From Viridibacterium sediminicola (GTDB lineage Bacteria > Pseudomonadota > Gammaproteobacteria > Burkholderiales > Rhodocyclaceae), in the NCBI RefSeq assembly GCF_039631295.1, contig NZ_JBDIVE010000006.1:181553-245552 (forward strand): a stretch of 64,000 nucleotides of DNA, written 5' to 3'. The notes under the pieces were generated by a model, which saw only the letters and a list, made by a program, of their open reading frames with translations, was not told where the DNA came from and did no database searches. Made by a program: the position numbers and the translations under genes. Shown here piece after piece: positions 33,326 through 42,554 of the stretch. Within the stretch, counting starts at the first letter, position 1. Each line of letters starts with the position of its first letter.

Positions 33326-34633
33326 TCACTCTTCGCTGCTGTGCATCAGCTCGGCACGACCCTGATGGCCAGGGCCCAAACCGAGAAAACGTGTGATGGG
33401 TTTGAGATTGACCCGTGCGCCAAGCAACAGGCCAAGCCCCATGGCGCCGACCACGAAACAGGATGTGATCAGATTGGTGAAGCTGGCGGAGACCATCGCT
33501 TCGGTTGCCTTGGCGCCCACTAGCGAAATGTCGATGGCGCCGCCGAGGGCGCGGAACATCAGCACGCCGGGCATCATCGGTACGGCACCGGCAAAAGCAA
33601 CAGCAGCGAAAGGCACGCGGATCCGTTCGACAAACATGCTGGCCAGGATGCCGATCACAAAGCAGGCGGCGAGCGTGGACATGGCCAGCCCTGCCCCGTA
33701 TTCCAGCCCCAGATAACGGATACCGTGACCGAGCATGCCGCACAGGATCGAGGTCCACAGCACCTTCCAGGGCGCGTTGTAGAAAGCGCCAAAACCGCAG
33801 GCGGCAATGCCGGCGAGGATCACGTCCGCCCACAGCGGAATGTGCACCGCAGCACTGTCCCAGGGCGGCACGGTGGTCATGCCCAGGGTCAGCCAGCCGC
33901 CGAAGAAAATTCCGAGTGAGGCCGAGATCAGGATCGCGGCCGCCAGAGTCAGCCGGGCCAGGCCCGAGGTCATATTGTTCTCGACGATGTCGTGCAGGGA
34001 GTTGATGAAATGCGGCCCGGGCACCAGCATCAGTGCCGGTACGATCAGACAGATGCCGGGTGTGCTGGTGAGCCCCGCGCGGATCAGTATCCCGCCACAC
34101 ACAGCGCCAATGAATGCTGCGGTAAAAGGCAATGCAAACAATGACATGTGGCGTTTGGCCAGTTCCTGGCGGGCAAGCAAACCGGCTGCCGACGAGAAGC
34201 CGATCACCAGCATTGCATTGCGGTCGGCCGACATCAGCGCGGCCAATGCTGCGGCTGCACAGGCGAAAATGAAGGCCAGAATCCAGCGGTTGTGGCGCCT
34301 GGAGGTCTGCTCGACTTCGCGCAACTGACTCAGCGCGCTTGCTGCATCGATCTCCTGCGCGCATAGTGCATCAAGGATCTGATTGACGCGCGCGCTGACG
34401 GCGATATTGATGCGCAGCTCGGCCACCTGGATGTGGATGTACAGGCCTTCGCGACCGTGGATGGTGACCTGCCGGTAGGCCGCGACGATCTGTACATCCA
34501 GTGCCAGGGCGCGGGCAGCCTGACGCAGGCGCTGCTCGAGCAAGGCGGTTCTCATGTTGTATTGCAAAAGCAGTCGCGCGGCGTGCTCGATTATGCTTAA
34601 TGCATCATTTTTGCTGCACTCTTGATATGCCAT
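33326..34633 (-). CDS. ThrE-family exporter (DUF1212/DUF3815 fusion)
   Basis: This 435-aa inner-membrane protein has a soluble N-terminal part (residues 1-110) and about ten membrane helices. The first helical block contains LIVPALMLVPGPHFINSLHD, typical of the ThrE family, and the second contains FAGAVPMMPGVLMFRALGG. The Corynebacterium prototype exports threonine and serine. I prefer ATG 34633 over TTG 34675, although neither has a strong ribosome-binding site. Substrate is inferred only from the family. Confidence 0.82.
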   Translation of the reverse strand: MAYQECSKNDALSIIEHAARLLLQYNMRTALLEQRLRQAARALALDVQIVAAYRQVTIHGREGLYIHIQVAELRINIAVSARVNQILDALCAQEIDAASALSQLREVEQTSRRHNRWILAFIFACAAAALAALMSADRNAMLVIGFSSAAGLLARQELAKRHMSLFALPFTAAFIGAVCGGILIRAGLTSTPGICLIVPALMLVPGPHFINSLHDIVENNMTSGLARLTLAAAILISASLGIFFGGWLTLGMTTVPPWDSAAVHIPLWADVILAGIAACGFGAFYNAPWKVLWTSILCGMLGHGIRYLGLEYGAGLAMSTLAACFVIGILASMFVERIRVPFAAVAFAGAVPMMPGVLMFRALGGAIDISLVGAKATEAMVSASFTNLITSCFVVGAMGLGLLLGARVNLKPITRFLGLGPGHQGRAELMHSSEE

Positions 34634-34937
34634 TCTAATGCTACTATAAGTTTGGTTTATGCGTCTAAAATTCAAGCCTGGCGCGCTTTTTCAGCGATTT
34701 ATGTGCCAGATCCTAATGGACGAATCGGTGCTTCCGTTGATCTAAATCTAAGTTGCGATTTTGAACTGCGCGCACACTGCAGACTTGTAACGCAGTTCTG
34801 CACTACACGGTTTTACAAAAGCCGCTTTGATGCAGGTCGATGGCTAAACTGTGCTGCGTTACATAGTGTGTAACGGTATACCGGTACGTGCTACATCCCT
34901 AACAGTTGATAGCTGCAATCATAAACGGAGGCGGATC
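34634..34937 (+). other. Leader and promoter region of pflB
   Basis: This 304-bp gap holds no gene. It contains an Fnr-like box at 34737-34750, an AT-rich section near 34635-34670 that may also hold the thrE-like promoter, and a compact palindromic block GGTATACC-GGTACG at about 34875-34887 shortly before the pflB ribosome-binding site. Confidence 0.6.
34737..34750 (+). promoter_or_regulatory. Candidate Fnr box upstream of pflB
   Basis: TTGAT-CTAA-ATCTA matches the Fnr consensus TTGAT-N4-ATCAA at 9 of 10 defined bases. A -41.5 site would put transcription start near 34785 and give a leader of about 150 nt. Fnr activation of pfl is established in enterobacteria; here it is inferred. Confidence 0.5.
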
Positions 34938-37199
34938 ATGGCTGAACGCGATGCGATCCCAGTAGGTGAACCTGTAGTGAATGCCTGGCGTGATTTCCAG
35001 GACGGACAATGGCAAAAGTCGGTGGATGTCAGTGACTTCATCCACAAGAACGTCACACCTTACCTGGGTGAAGCAGATTTCCTGGCACCGGCAACGGCGC
35101 GCACCACGGCACTGTGGAACAAGCTCACGGAACTGTTCGAGGCCGAACGCGCACGTGGCGTGCTGGATGTATCGCAGATCCCCTCCTCGATCACGGCGCA
35201 TGAGCCGGGCTACATTGATCGCGACAGTGAGGTGATCGTCGGCCTGCAAACCGATGCCCCGCTCAAGCGCGCGATTTTCCCGAACGGCGGCTGGCGCATG
35301 GTGGAGAACAGCCTGAAGGCCTACGACTTCCCGGTCGATGGCAAGGTCAAGGAAATCTTCACCAAGTACCGCAAGACGCACAATGCCGGCGTGTTCGACG
35401 CTTACACCGAAGACGTGCTCAAGGCACGCCGCTCGCACATCGTCACCGGCCTGCCCGACGCATACGGCCGTGGCCGCATCATCGGTGACTATCGCCGCGT
35501 TGCCCTGTACGGCGTTGCCAAGCTGATCGAAGCGAAAAAAGCCGAGAAAGCCAGCATCACCGAAAAGCACTCGACGGACGAAATCATCCGCGACCGCGAA
35601 GAGCTCTCCGAGCAGATCTACGCGTTCAGCGAACTGGTGCAGATGGCCAAGGCCTACGGCTTTGACATCTCGCGTCCGGCTGCCAATGCACGCGAAGCCG
35701 TGCAATGGACCTACTTTGCCTACCTCGCCGCCGTCAAGGAACAGAACGGTGCCGCAATGTCGCTGGGCCGTACTTCGACCTTCCTCGACATCTACTTCGA
35801 ACGCGATCTGCGCGAAGGCACGCTGACCGAAGCACAAGCGCAAGAGATCATCGACGACTTCGTGATCAAACTGCGTATCGTCCGCTTCCTGCGCACGCCG
35901 GAATACGACGCGCTGTTCTCGGGCGACCCGACCTGGGTGACCGAATCGCTGGGCGGCATGGCTGATGACGGCCGTACCCTGGTGACCAAGACCAGCTTCC
36001 GCTACCTGCAAACGCTCTATAACCTGGGACCGGCACCGGAACCCAACCTGACCGTGTTCTGGTCGCCTAGCCTGCCGATGGGCTTCAAGAAGTTCTGTGC
36101 CCAAGTGTCGATCGACACCAGCTCGATCCAGTACGAATCCGACGATCTGATGCGTCCGGCCTGGGGTGACGACACCGCCATCGCCTGCTGCGTGTCAGCA
36201 ATGCGCGTCGGCAAGCAGATGCAGCTCTTTGGCGCCCGTGTGAATCTGGCCAAGTGCATGCTCTACGCCATCAATGGCGGCCGCGACGAAATCACCGGCG
36301 AGCAAGTCATGCCGGCATTCGCTCCGGTGCAAGGCGATGTGCTGGACTTCGATGCGGTGATGAAGAACTTCGACATCGCCATGAACTGGCTGGCACGCAC
36401 CTACGTCAATGCCATGAATGTGATTCACTACATGCATGACAAGTACGCTTACGAGCGTATCGAAATGGCGCTGCACGACTACAACCCGCTGCGCACCATG
36501 GCTTTCGGTATCGCCGGTATGTCGGTGGTGGCTGACTCGCTCTCTGCCATCAAGTACGCCAAGGTCAAGCCGATCCGCAACGAAACCGGCCTGATCGTCG
36601 ATTACCAGACCGAGGGTAACTTCCCGAAGTTCGGCAATAACGACGACAGCGTGGACCAATACGCAGTCTGGCTGGCCGAAACCTTCATGAACAAGCTGCG
36701 CACGCATCCGACCTATCGCAACGCAACGCACACGCAGTCGGTGCTGACCATCACCTCCAACGTGGTGTATGGCAAGAACACCGGCAACACGCCGGATGGC
36801 CGCCGCGCTGGCGAACCGTTCGCACCGGGTGCCAACCCGATGCACGGCCGCGACAAGCTGGGCTTCATGGCTTCGGCCATGTCGGTCTCGAAGATCCCGT
36901 ACGAGCATTGCCAGGACGGTATCTCGATGACTTCCAGCATCGTCCCGGGCGCCCTGGGTGCAACGCGTGAAGACCAGGTCACCAACGTGGCACACTCGCT
37001 CGATGGCTTCTTCGGCATCACGGGGTTCCACGTCAATGTTAATGTGCTCAACCGCGATACCTTGTTCGATGCCATGGAGCATCCGGAAAAGTATCCGCAG
37101 CTGACCATTCGCGTGTCGGGTTACGCGGTGAACTTCATCAAGCTCACCAAGGAACAGCAGCTGGATGTGATCAACCGTACTTTCCACGGCGAAGTGTAA
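34938..37199 (+). CDS. pflB: Formate acetyltransferase (pyruvate formate-lyase)
   Basis: This 753-aa glycyl-radical enzyme cleaves pyruvate with CoA to acetyl-CoA and formate under anaerobic conditions. The active-site cysteines are C417 and C418 (IACCVSAM) and the radical glycine is G728 (RVSGYAVNF). GGAGG precedes ATG 34938; the open frame back to 34851 is leader. pflA, encoding the activase, follows after an 87-bp gap with a hairpin. PFL is unusual in strictly respiratory betaproteobacteria, so it indicates fermentative capacity. Confidence 0.97.
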   Translation: MAERDAIPVGEPVVNAWRDFQDGQWQKSVDVSDFIHKNVTPYLGEADFLAPATARTTALWNKLTELFEAERARGVLDVSQIPSSITAHEPGYIDRDSEVIVGLQTDAPLKRAIFPNGGWRMVENSLKAYDFPVDGKVKEIFTKYRKTHNAGVFDAYTEDVLKARRSHIVTGLPDAYGRGRIIGDYRRVALYGVAKLIEAKKAEKASITEKHSTDEIIRDREELSEQIYAFSELVQMAKAYGFDISRPAANAREAVQWTYFAYLAAVKEQNGAAMSLGRTSTFLDIYFERDLREGTLTEAQAQEIIDDFVIKLRIVRFLRTPEYDALFSGDPTWVTESLGGMADDGRTLVTKTSFRYLQTLYNLGPAPEPNLTVFWSPSLPMGFKKFCAQVSIDTSSIQYESDDLMRPAWGDDTAIACCVSAMRVGKQMQLFGARVNLAKCMLYAINGGRDEITGEQVMPAFAPVQGDVLDFDAVMKNFDIAMNWLARTYVNAMNVIHYMHDKYAYERIEMALHDYNPLRTMAFGIAGMSVVADSLSAIKYAKVKPIRNETGLIVDYQTEGNFPKFGNNDDSVDQYAVWLAETFMNKLRTHPTYRNATHTQSVLTITSNVVYGKNTGNTPDGRRAGEPFAPGANPMHGRDKLGFMASAMSVSKIPYEHCQDGISMTSSIVPGALGATREDQVTNVAHSLDGFFGITGFHVNVNVLNRDTLFDAMEHPEKYPQLTIRVSGYAVNFIKLTKEQQLDVINRTFHGEV

Positions 37200-37226
37200 G
37201 CTTCAGCTGTTGAAGGCATAGGTCCC

Positions 37227-37262
37227 GCGGCGCTTGTCCGGCATTGTCCGGACAAGCGCCGC
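37227..37262 (+). promoter_or_regulatory. Strong hairpin between pflB and pflA
   Basis: A perfect 15-bp GC-rich stem (37227-37241 with 37248-37262) with a 6-nt loop and no U-tract. It probably protects the 3' end of pflB mRNA or lowers pflA expression, as the activase is needed in small amount. Confidence 0.7.
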
Positions 37263-37286
37263 GCCACGTATACGAGGCCATGAGGC

Positions 37287-38117
37287 ATGACTGAAAAACA
37301 AAGCCTGAGCAAAGGGCGCTTCACACTGCAATCAACAGATGAGCACGTGCAACTGGACGAAAACGAGATCGACCGTCTCTCGCACGAGGGCCGCTGGGGC
37401 TTCCTGCACTCGCAGGAAACCGGCTCGGCCATCGACGGGCCGGGCGTGCGCGTCGTCTACTGGACGACCGGCTGCGAGTTCCGCTGCCAGTACTGCCACA
37501 ACCCGGATACCTGGAAGCTCAAACACGGCAAGCTGGTCTGCGTCGATGACATCCTTACCGATCTGAAAAAGTACGCCACCTTCGTCAAGCTCGCCGGCGG
37601 CGGCATCACCATGTCCGGCGGCGAGCCACTGGTGCAGCATCGTTTCGTGATGAACATCCTGCGCGGCGCCAAGGAGATGGGCCTGCACACCACGCTCGAC
37701 ACCAACGGCTTTCTGGGCGAGCGACTGACGGATGAAGAGCTGCAGGACATCGATCTGGTCCTGCTCGACATCAAGAGCTGGGACCCGGAGACGCATCTGC
37801 GCGTCACCGCCAAACCGGTGGAGCCAGTGCTCGAATTCGCACGCCGCCTCGCACGCCTGGGCCGTCCGGCCTGGCTGCGCTACGTGCTGGTGCCCGGCCT
37901 CACCGATGCGCCAGACAATGTCGAGGGCGTAGCAAGCTTCGTGGCCTCCCTGGGTAACTTCGAGCGTGTCGATGTACTGCCCTTCCACCAGCTGGGCAAA
38001 TTCAAATGGGAAGCCTTGGGCATGAAGTACGAACTGCCCGACACCCCTGCCCCCGACAAAGCGCTGCTGGAATCGACCCGCGAGATCTTCCGCCGCCACG
38101 GACTGGTGACGACCTGA
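37287..38117 (+). CDS. pflA: Pyruvate formate-lyase activating enzyme (radical SAM)
   Basis: This 276-aa radical-SAM enzyme installs the glycyl radical on PflB. The [4Fe-4S]-binding CEFRCQYCHNPDTW matches the CxxxCxxC signature, followed by GGGITMSGGEPL near residue 110. The first 35 residues form an N-terminal extension relative to the E. coli enzyme, so a later start cannot be excluded. It lies downstream of pflB and upstream of a terminator. Confidence 0.94.
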   Translation: MTEKQSLSKGRFTLQSTDEHVQLDENEIDRLSHEGRWGFLHSQETGSAIDGPGVRVVYWTTGCEFRCQYCHNPDTWKLKHGKLVCVDDILTDLKKYATFVKLAGGGITMSGGEPLVQHRFVMNILRGAKEMGLHTTLDTNGFLGERLTDEELQDIDLVLLDIKSWDPETHLRVTAKPVEPVLEFARRLARLGRPAWLRYVLVPGLTDAPDNVEGVASFVASLGNFERVDVLPFHQLGKFKWEALGMKYELPDTPAPDKALLESTREIFRRHGLVTT

Positions 38118-38144
38118 ATCCGCCCCTCACCCAAATCATTCAAC

Positions 38145-38169
38145 AAGCCTCGCTCAAGCGGGGCTTTTT
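38145..38169 (+). terminator. Rho-independent terminator after pflA
   Basis: AAGCCTCGCT pairs with AGCGGGGCTT around a 2-nt loop and is followed by TTTTT on the plus strand, 28 bp after the pflA stop. Confidence 0.75.
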
Positions 38170-38312
38170 CATGCGCTGGCGCTTTGTGGGTGCAATCTGC
38201 GCTAGGCATTGCAGGGCGGCGGCGCCTAACAAAATCTATCAAATCTTTACCCGTTACCCTGATCAAGCATCCTGAGTGAGGGCCGATACCTTTATCAGAG
38301 ATCACCAAACGG

Positions 38313-38798
38313 ATGACAATCATGACCACAACAACAGCAATCAACGGCTCCACCTATCCGAACGGCGTAGTCAGCAGCACACTGAGCAAAACCACCACGC
38401 CGATCAGCGAAGTTACCGAGGCGCTGGACGCCGCAGGTTCGGTGATCGACAAGATCAGCGCTGCGGGCAAAGCCGCCTACGCGGCTTCGGCGGAGAGCCT
38501 GAGCGCAGTCGGCGACACCATCTCTGATGCCTTCGAAAGTGTGGAAGATGCGGTGAGCAGCGGCGCTGAATCCATTGAGGATGCTGCCACGGCGGTCGGT
38601 GATAGCATCTCCAGCGTATTCGAAGCGGGGGCTGACGCCCTCAGCAGCGCAGTCGACACCGTTGAGGATGGCGTCAGCACCCTGGCTGACTATGTCAGCA
38701 GCGCGGTGGACACGGTAGAAGAAGGGGCCAGCACGGTGGCCGGCTACGTCAGCAGCGGCGCCAAATCGCTGGGCAGCTTGCTCAATCTTTCAGCCTGA
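38313..38798 (+). CDS. Low-complexity acidic Ala/Ser-rich repeat protein
   Basis: This 161-aa protein (or 158 aa from ATG 38322) has no signal peptide, Cys, Trp or recognisable domain. From residue 40 onward it is built from degenerate 11- to 14-residue units such as ESVEDAVSSGAESIEDA and DTVEDGVSTLADYVSSA, which would form amphipathic helices of the LEA or phasin-like kind. It is a stand-alone gene between two terminators. Function unknown; surface coating of a granule or membrane, or stress protection, are possibilities only. Confidence 0.6.
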   Translation: MTIMTTTTAINGSTYPNGVVSSTLSKTTTPISEVTEALDAAGSVIDKISAAGKAAYAASAESLSAVGDTISDAFESVEDAVSSGAESIEDAATAVGDSISSVFEAGADALSSAVDTVEDGVSTLADYVSSAVDTVEEGASTVAGYVSSGAKSLGSLLNLSA

Positions 38799-38821
38799 AC
38801 ACAGCAGGTTTCCAGATGTGA

Positions 38822-38855
38822 AAAAGCCGCATCCAGCGGGATGCGGCTTTTTTTT
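38822..38855. terminator. Strong bidirectional terminator
   Basis: A 13-bp stem AAAAGCCGCATCC with GGATGCGGCTTTT, a 4-nt loop, and T-runs on both strands. It separates the repeat-protein gene from the convergent nitronate monooxygenase-like gene. Confidence 0.9.
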
Positions 38856-38876
38856 CGTCCTGACTCAGCGACGCAG

Positions 38877-40064
38877 TCAGGCGGCAGCCACTGCCGACGC
38901 CGGCATCGCATTGCTGTCAGCCGGCATGGTGCCGTAGAGCAGATAGTCGATCAGTTCAGCCACCGAGCGGATCGCTTCACCAAAAGGCAGGCGACCTGCT
39001 CCACGGAAGAACAGGCCCTTGTCGACTTCGCCACGCAGCGCAGCGGCAAGCTTGAGGTCGATGCAGAACTGGCCGATCTTGCCGATACCATCGCGCAGAC
39101 CGCACTGTGTCAGGCAGTCCATGCGTTGGGTGCAGCGGCGCGGATCGGCGGCTGCGCGTTGCTGCAGATCGCTTTCGCGACGGATGTACTGTGTCATCCA
39201 GGGCGTCGCCACGGCACGCGCCGGCAAGCCGGCAACACTCATGAATTCGGCGATGTCCTTGCTCTTCGCTTCGGCCAGCACGCGCTTGAATTCCGGATGC
39301 GCGTCACCTTCCTGAGTCACGGCGAAGGCGGTACCCAGCTGCACGCCGGACGCGCCATGGTTCAGCCAGTGGCGCACTTTTTCATGACTATCTACGCCGC
39401 CCGCAACGATCAGCGGCGGCGCATCGCGACCGAGCTGCATTTCGTTGAACAGGGCATGGCATTCGCTGAGCACACGTTCAAAGTCAAAACGCGAGTCCTT
39501 CAGGTCTTCGATGCGATTGGCGCCAAGGTGACCGCCGGCATAGCCCGGATGTTCGATGACCACGGCGTCGGCCTTGCGGCCCTTGCGCAACCACTTTTTG
39601 AGCACCAGGCCGATGCCGCGCGAATCGGAGAGAATGGGGATCAGGCCGACCTTGGGAAAGTTGGCGGTCAGATCGGGCAGATCCAGCGGCAGGCCGGCAC
39701 CCATCACGATGGCGTCAGCACCGCTTTCGCAGGATTGGCGGACCAGATTGGCGTAGTCGCGCACGGCCTTCATCACATTCACAGCGATCAGGCCCTTGCC
39801 TTCGGCGCCCTTGCGCGCAGCCTGGATCTCGCGATCCAGCGCGGTCAGATTGACGCGGTCGATGATCTCGTGGTCACGGCAACGATGCGTTTGCTCAAGC
39901 AGATCGGGATGATGATGGCGCAAATCGATGCTGGCGATGGTGCCAACGGCGTTCTCATGCGCGACGGCACCGGCGAGGCGATGCGCTGAAATTCCGACAC
40001 CCATACCGCCCTGTACGATGGGCAGCAGCTGTCGGCCAAGCAAGTTGAGGGGTTTGAACCACAT
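38877..40064 (-). CDS. Nitronate monooxygenase-like flavoprotein
   Basis: This 395-aa TIM-barrel FMN enzyme resembles the 2-nitropropane dioxygenase/nitronate monooxygenase family: N-terminal PIVQGGMGVGIS, the catalytic His in EHPGYAGGH near residue 195, and the FMN phosphate-binding AGGVDS and LGTAF segments. The C-terminal third adds a Cys-rich section (CTQRMDCLTQCG), which is not in classical members. AAAAGGAT precedes the ATG. The family also includes enoyl reductase FabK-like enzymes, so the substrate is uncertain. Confidence 0.8.
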   Translation of the reverse strand: MWFKPLNLLGRQLLPIVQGGMGVGISAHRLAGAVAHENAVGTIASIDLRHHHPDLLEQTHRCRDHEIIDRVNLTALDREIQAARKGAEGKGLIAVNVMKAVRDYANLVRQSCESGADAIVMGAGLPLDLPDLTANFPKVGLIPILSDSRGIGLVLKKWLRKGRKADAVVIEHPGYAGGHLGANRIEDLKDSRFDFERVLSECHALFNEMQLGRDAPPLIVAGGVDSHEKVRHWLNHGASGVQLGTAFAVTQEGDAHPEFKRVLAEAKSKDIAEFMSVAGLPARAVATPWMTQYIRRESDLQQRAAADPRRCTQRMDCLTQCGLRDGIGKIGQFCIDLKLAAALRGEVDKGLFFRGAGRLPFGEAIRSVAELIDYLLYGTMPADSNAMPASAVAAA

Positions 40065-40166
40065 AGTTATTATCCTTTTGAAAGCCTGCTGACAGGCTAC
40101 GGGCCTTCAGCTCGGGCTGTTTTGATCATCGTCAATGAGGCCGGCAGCGACGCTTGCGGCGACGCA

Positions 40167-40955
40167 TCAAAGACAGAACACGCCTTGCTCCGGATGGCCA
40201 AAGGCCAGCATGGCGATGGCGTAGCCGGCGGACACGCAGAGCGCAGCACCTGCCGCGCGGGTGCCCAGGCGATCCCAGCGCCCGCCTTGTTGATTGGCCG
40301 GACGCTGGGCGTAGCGCGCAAACCACCACTGACCAAAGGCCAGTTGCACGCCGGAAGGAATGGCGAAAGCCAGAGCAATCGCCGCACCATTGAGCGGACT
40401 GCCGGCAAACAAGGACAGCGTCCAGGCCGAATACAGCGGTCCACACGGAATCAAAGCCCAGCTCAAACCCAGGGCCAGGCCGCCACGTGCGCTGAGTGCC
40501 GGCGCCGTGCTGGCCACGCCGCCCACGGCTGCATTGGCAGGCACGAAACGCAAGGGCGCGACCGCGGCTTCACCGCGCACACTGGCCTGCAAGCGGCGCA
40601 TCCAGCGTCCCATGCCCTGCCCTGCGGCGATCACGAAGGCAGGCTGGCGCGCAGTGAGCAGCAAACACAGGCCGACGACGAACAGCGCGGCATTGGCCAT
40701 GGTCCATAGCGGGCGCAGTGCATTGATCCAGGTGCTGAGCAGCTGGAACATACCGGCGGCACCGCCGAGCAAGGCGCCCATCAAGGCATAGCCGCTGACC
40801 CGACCGGCGTGGAAGGACAGCAAACGCAGGCCGCGTGTGCTGCGTGAATCGCCCGAACCCAGACACCAGGCGCTGCCGGCGCCGCACATGGCGATGCAGT
40901 GGCCACCACTGGCCAGGCCCAGCATCAGTGCGGAGAACAGCAGCGCCAGACTCAT
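40167..40955 (-). CDS. Sulfite exporter TauE/SafE-like membrane protein of the cbb3 cluster
   Basis: This 262-aa inner-membrane protein begins MSLALLFSALMLGLASGGHCIAMCGA in sections, with the HCIAMCG motif typical of the UreH/SafE-like family that accompanies cbb3 oxidase genes. Six or seven hydrophobic helices follow, one with WALIPCGPLYSA. Its ATG overlaps the hemN stop (ATGA), so it is translated with hemN. In such clusters it is thought to take part in metal or cofactor delivery; that role is inferred. The longer upstream frame is within hemN and rejected. Confidence 0.78.
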   Translation of the reverse strand: MSLALLFSALMLGLASGGHCIAMCGAGSAWCLGSGDSRSTRGLRLLSFHAGRVSGYALMGALLGGAAGMFQLLSTWINALRPLWTMANAALFVVGLCLLLTARQPAFVIAAGQGMGRWMRRLQASVRGEAAVAPLRFVPANAAVGGVASTAPALSARGGLALGLSWALIPCGPLYSAWTLSLFAGSPLNGAAIALAFAIPSGVQLAFGQWWFARYAQRPANQQGGRWDRLGTRAAGAALCVSAGYAIAMLAFGHPEQGVFCL

Positions 40956-42370
40956 AGGATGCGCGAGAAGCGGTTGCGCTCTTGCGAAGACTGCAGATAA
41001 CGGTCGAACACCATGGCGATGGCGCGCACGAAGTACCAGCCGCGCTCGGTGACCTGCAACCATTCCGGCGTGCACTCGACCAGGCCCAGCTCTTCGTAGC
41101 GGCGCATTTCGGCCATCTCGCTGGCGAAGACGGTGTGGAAGTCGATCAGGTGCGCAATCTCCATCGCCTCGATGGAGACGCGGCCCTGGCACATCAGCGC
41201 CATGATCACCGCTCGGCGCGTGATGTCCTCGGCCGAGAGCTCGATGCCCTTGATTACCGGCAAGCGGTCCTGATCGAGGTAGTCGCGGTATTCGGCGATG
41301 GTCTTGGCGTTCTGGCTGTAGGTCGGGCCGATCTTGCTGATCGCCGACACGCCGAGGCCGATCAAGTCGCCATCGGGCTGGTCGGTATAGCCCTGGAAAT
41401 TGCGATGCAGGCGGCCCTGACGCTTGGCCACCGAGAGACTGTCGTCGGGCAGCGCAAAGTGGTCCATGCCGATATACACGTAGCCGTCGGCCAGCAGGCC
41501 GCGGATCGCGCTGCGGATCATGCGCAGCTTGGCATCGGCATCCGGCAGCTCGCTCTCGAGGATGCGCCGCTGCGGCTTGAAGCGCGCCGGCAGGTGGGCG
41601 TAGGCGTAGAGCGCGATGCGATCCGGCCGCAGCTCGCGCAGCGTCTGCAAGGTGCGCGTGAAGGATTCGTCGCTCTGCTTCGGCAGACCGTAGATGAGGT
41701 CGATGTTGACCGAGCGGAAGCCCAGCTCGCGCGAAGTTTTGACCAGCTCGAAGACCTGCTCGGTGGACTGCACGCGGTGCACGGCGTGCTGCACATCGCT
41801 ATCAAAATCCTGCACACCGAAGCTGACGCGGTTGAAGCCGAGTGCAGCCAGCGCTTCCATGCGCGTGCGATTGACGGTGCGCGGATCGACCTCGATTGAG
41901 CGCTCGCCGCCAGCTTCGAGATTGAAGGTGGTGTTGAGCATGGCGACTAGTTGGCCCAGCTCTTCATCGCTGAGGAAGGTCGGCGAGCCACCGCCGAGGT
42001 GCAGGTGCGAGACCGGAATGCGTGTCTTGAAAATGCGCCGGTAGTGATCGATCTCGCGTTGCAGGTCCTGCAGGTAGGCCGCACCACGTGCGTGGTCGTG
42101 GGTAATGATTTTGTTGCAAGCGCAGTAGTGGCACAGCGACTCGCAAAAGGGAATGTGGATGTAGATCGACAGCGGCGTGACACGCGTACCCAGATCACGC
42201 ACACGCAACCAGCTCTCCAGCGAGCTGTTGTCGAAGGCTTCGATGAAACGGTCGGCGGTCGGATACGAGGTGTAACGCGGACCGTTGATGTCGAAGCGTT
42301 GCAACAAATCGATGGGTAATTCAGCAGAGGGCGTCATGGCGGACGTTTCCATGTTGCGGGTTTCCTTCAT
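40952..42370 (-). CDS. hemN: Oxygen-independent coproporphyrinogen III dehydrogenase
   Basis: This 472-aa radical-SAM enzyme makes protoporphyrinogen IX without oxygen, needed for heme synthesis in anoxic cells. The cluster motif is CESLCHYCACN (CxxxCxxC with the fourth HemN Cys), preceded by YIHIPF; GGGSPTFLS follows. Starts at 42352 and 42337 are also possible; the second has GGAAA at good spacing. A candidate Fnr box lies 72 bp upstream of the first ATG. It sits downstream of ccoH. Confidence 0.94.
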   Translation of the reverse strand: MKETRNMETSAMTPSAELPIDLLQRFDINGPRYTSYPTADRFIEAFDNSSLESWLRVRDLGTRVTPLSIYIHIPFCESLCHYCACNKIITHDHARGAAYLQDLQREIDHYRRIFKTRIPVSHLHLGGGSPTFLSDEELGQLVAMLNTTFNLEAGGERSIEVDPRTVNRTRMEALAALGFNRVSFGVQDFDSDVQHAVHRVQSTEQVFELVKTSRELGFRSVNIDLIYGLPKQSDESFTRTLQTLRELRPDRIALYAYAHLPARFKPQRRILESELPDADAKLRMIRSAIRGLLADGYVYIGMDHFALPDDSLSVAKRQGRLHRNFQGYTDQPDGDLIGLGVSAISKIGPTYSQNAKTIAEYRDYLDQDRLPVIKGIELSAEDITRRAVIMALMCQGRVSIEAMEIAHLIDFHTVFASEMAEMRRYEELGLVECTPEWLQVTERGWYFVRAIAMVFDRYLQSSQERNRFSRIL

Positions 42371-42441
42371 AGGTACTCACGGCGTAGCAAGAGGGCGAGC
42401 GCCTGATTCATTTACAGTGGCTTAATCGCGACACGGCGTGA

Positions 42442-42455
42442 TTGATTGGCGTCAA
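42442..42455 (-). promoter_or_regulatory. Candidate Fnr box of hemN
   Basis: TTGAT-TGGC-GTCAA matches the Fnr consensus with one change. A -41.5 arrangement puts the start of transcription near 42407, leaving a leader of about 36 nt to hemN. Confidence 0.7.
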
Positions 42456-42554
42456 GGCCGGCGCAACGCAGGCCCTGCGGCAAGCGCGTATTGGCGATAC
42501 ATCAAAGCCTGTGCTTGCGCGCAGCGACTTTTTGCCCAGCCCTGCGCGCTCAGC

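Noticed and set aside
33279..34364. 361-codon minus-strand frame overlapping the ThrE-like gene
   Set aside because: It is a shadow in another frame of the exporter; its product is Arg/His/Pro-rich without membrane helices.
34622..34873. 83-codon plus-strand frame upstream of pflB
   Set aside because: It covers the promoter region of pflB, has no ribosome-binding site and no resemblance to known proteins.
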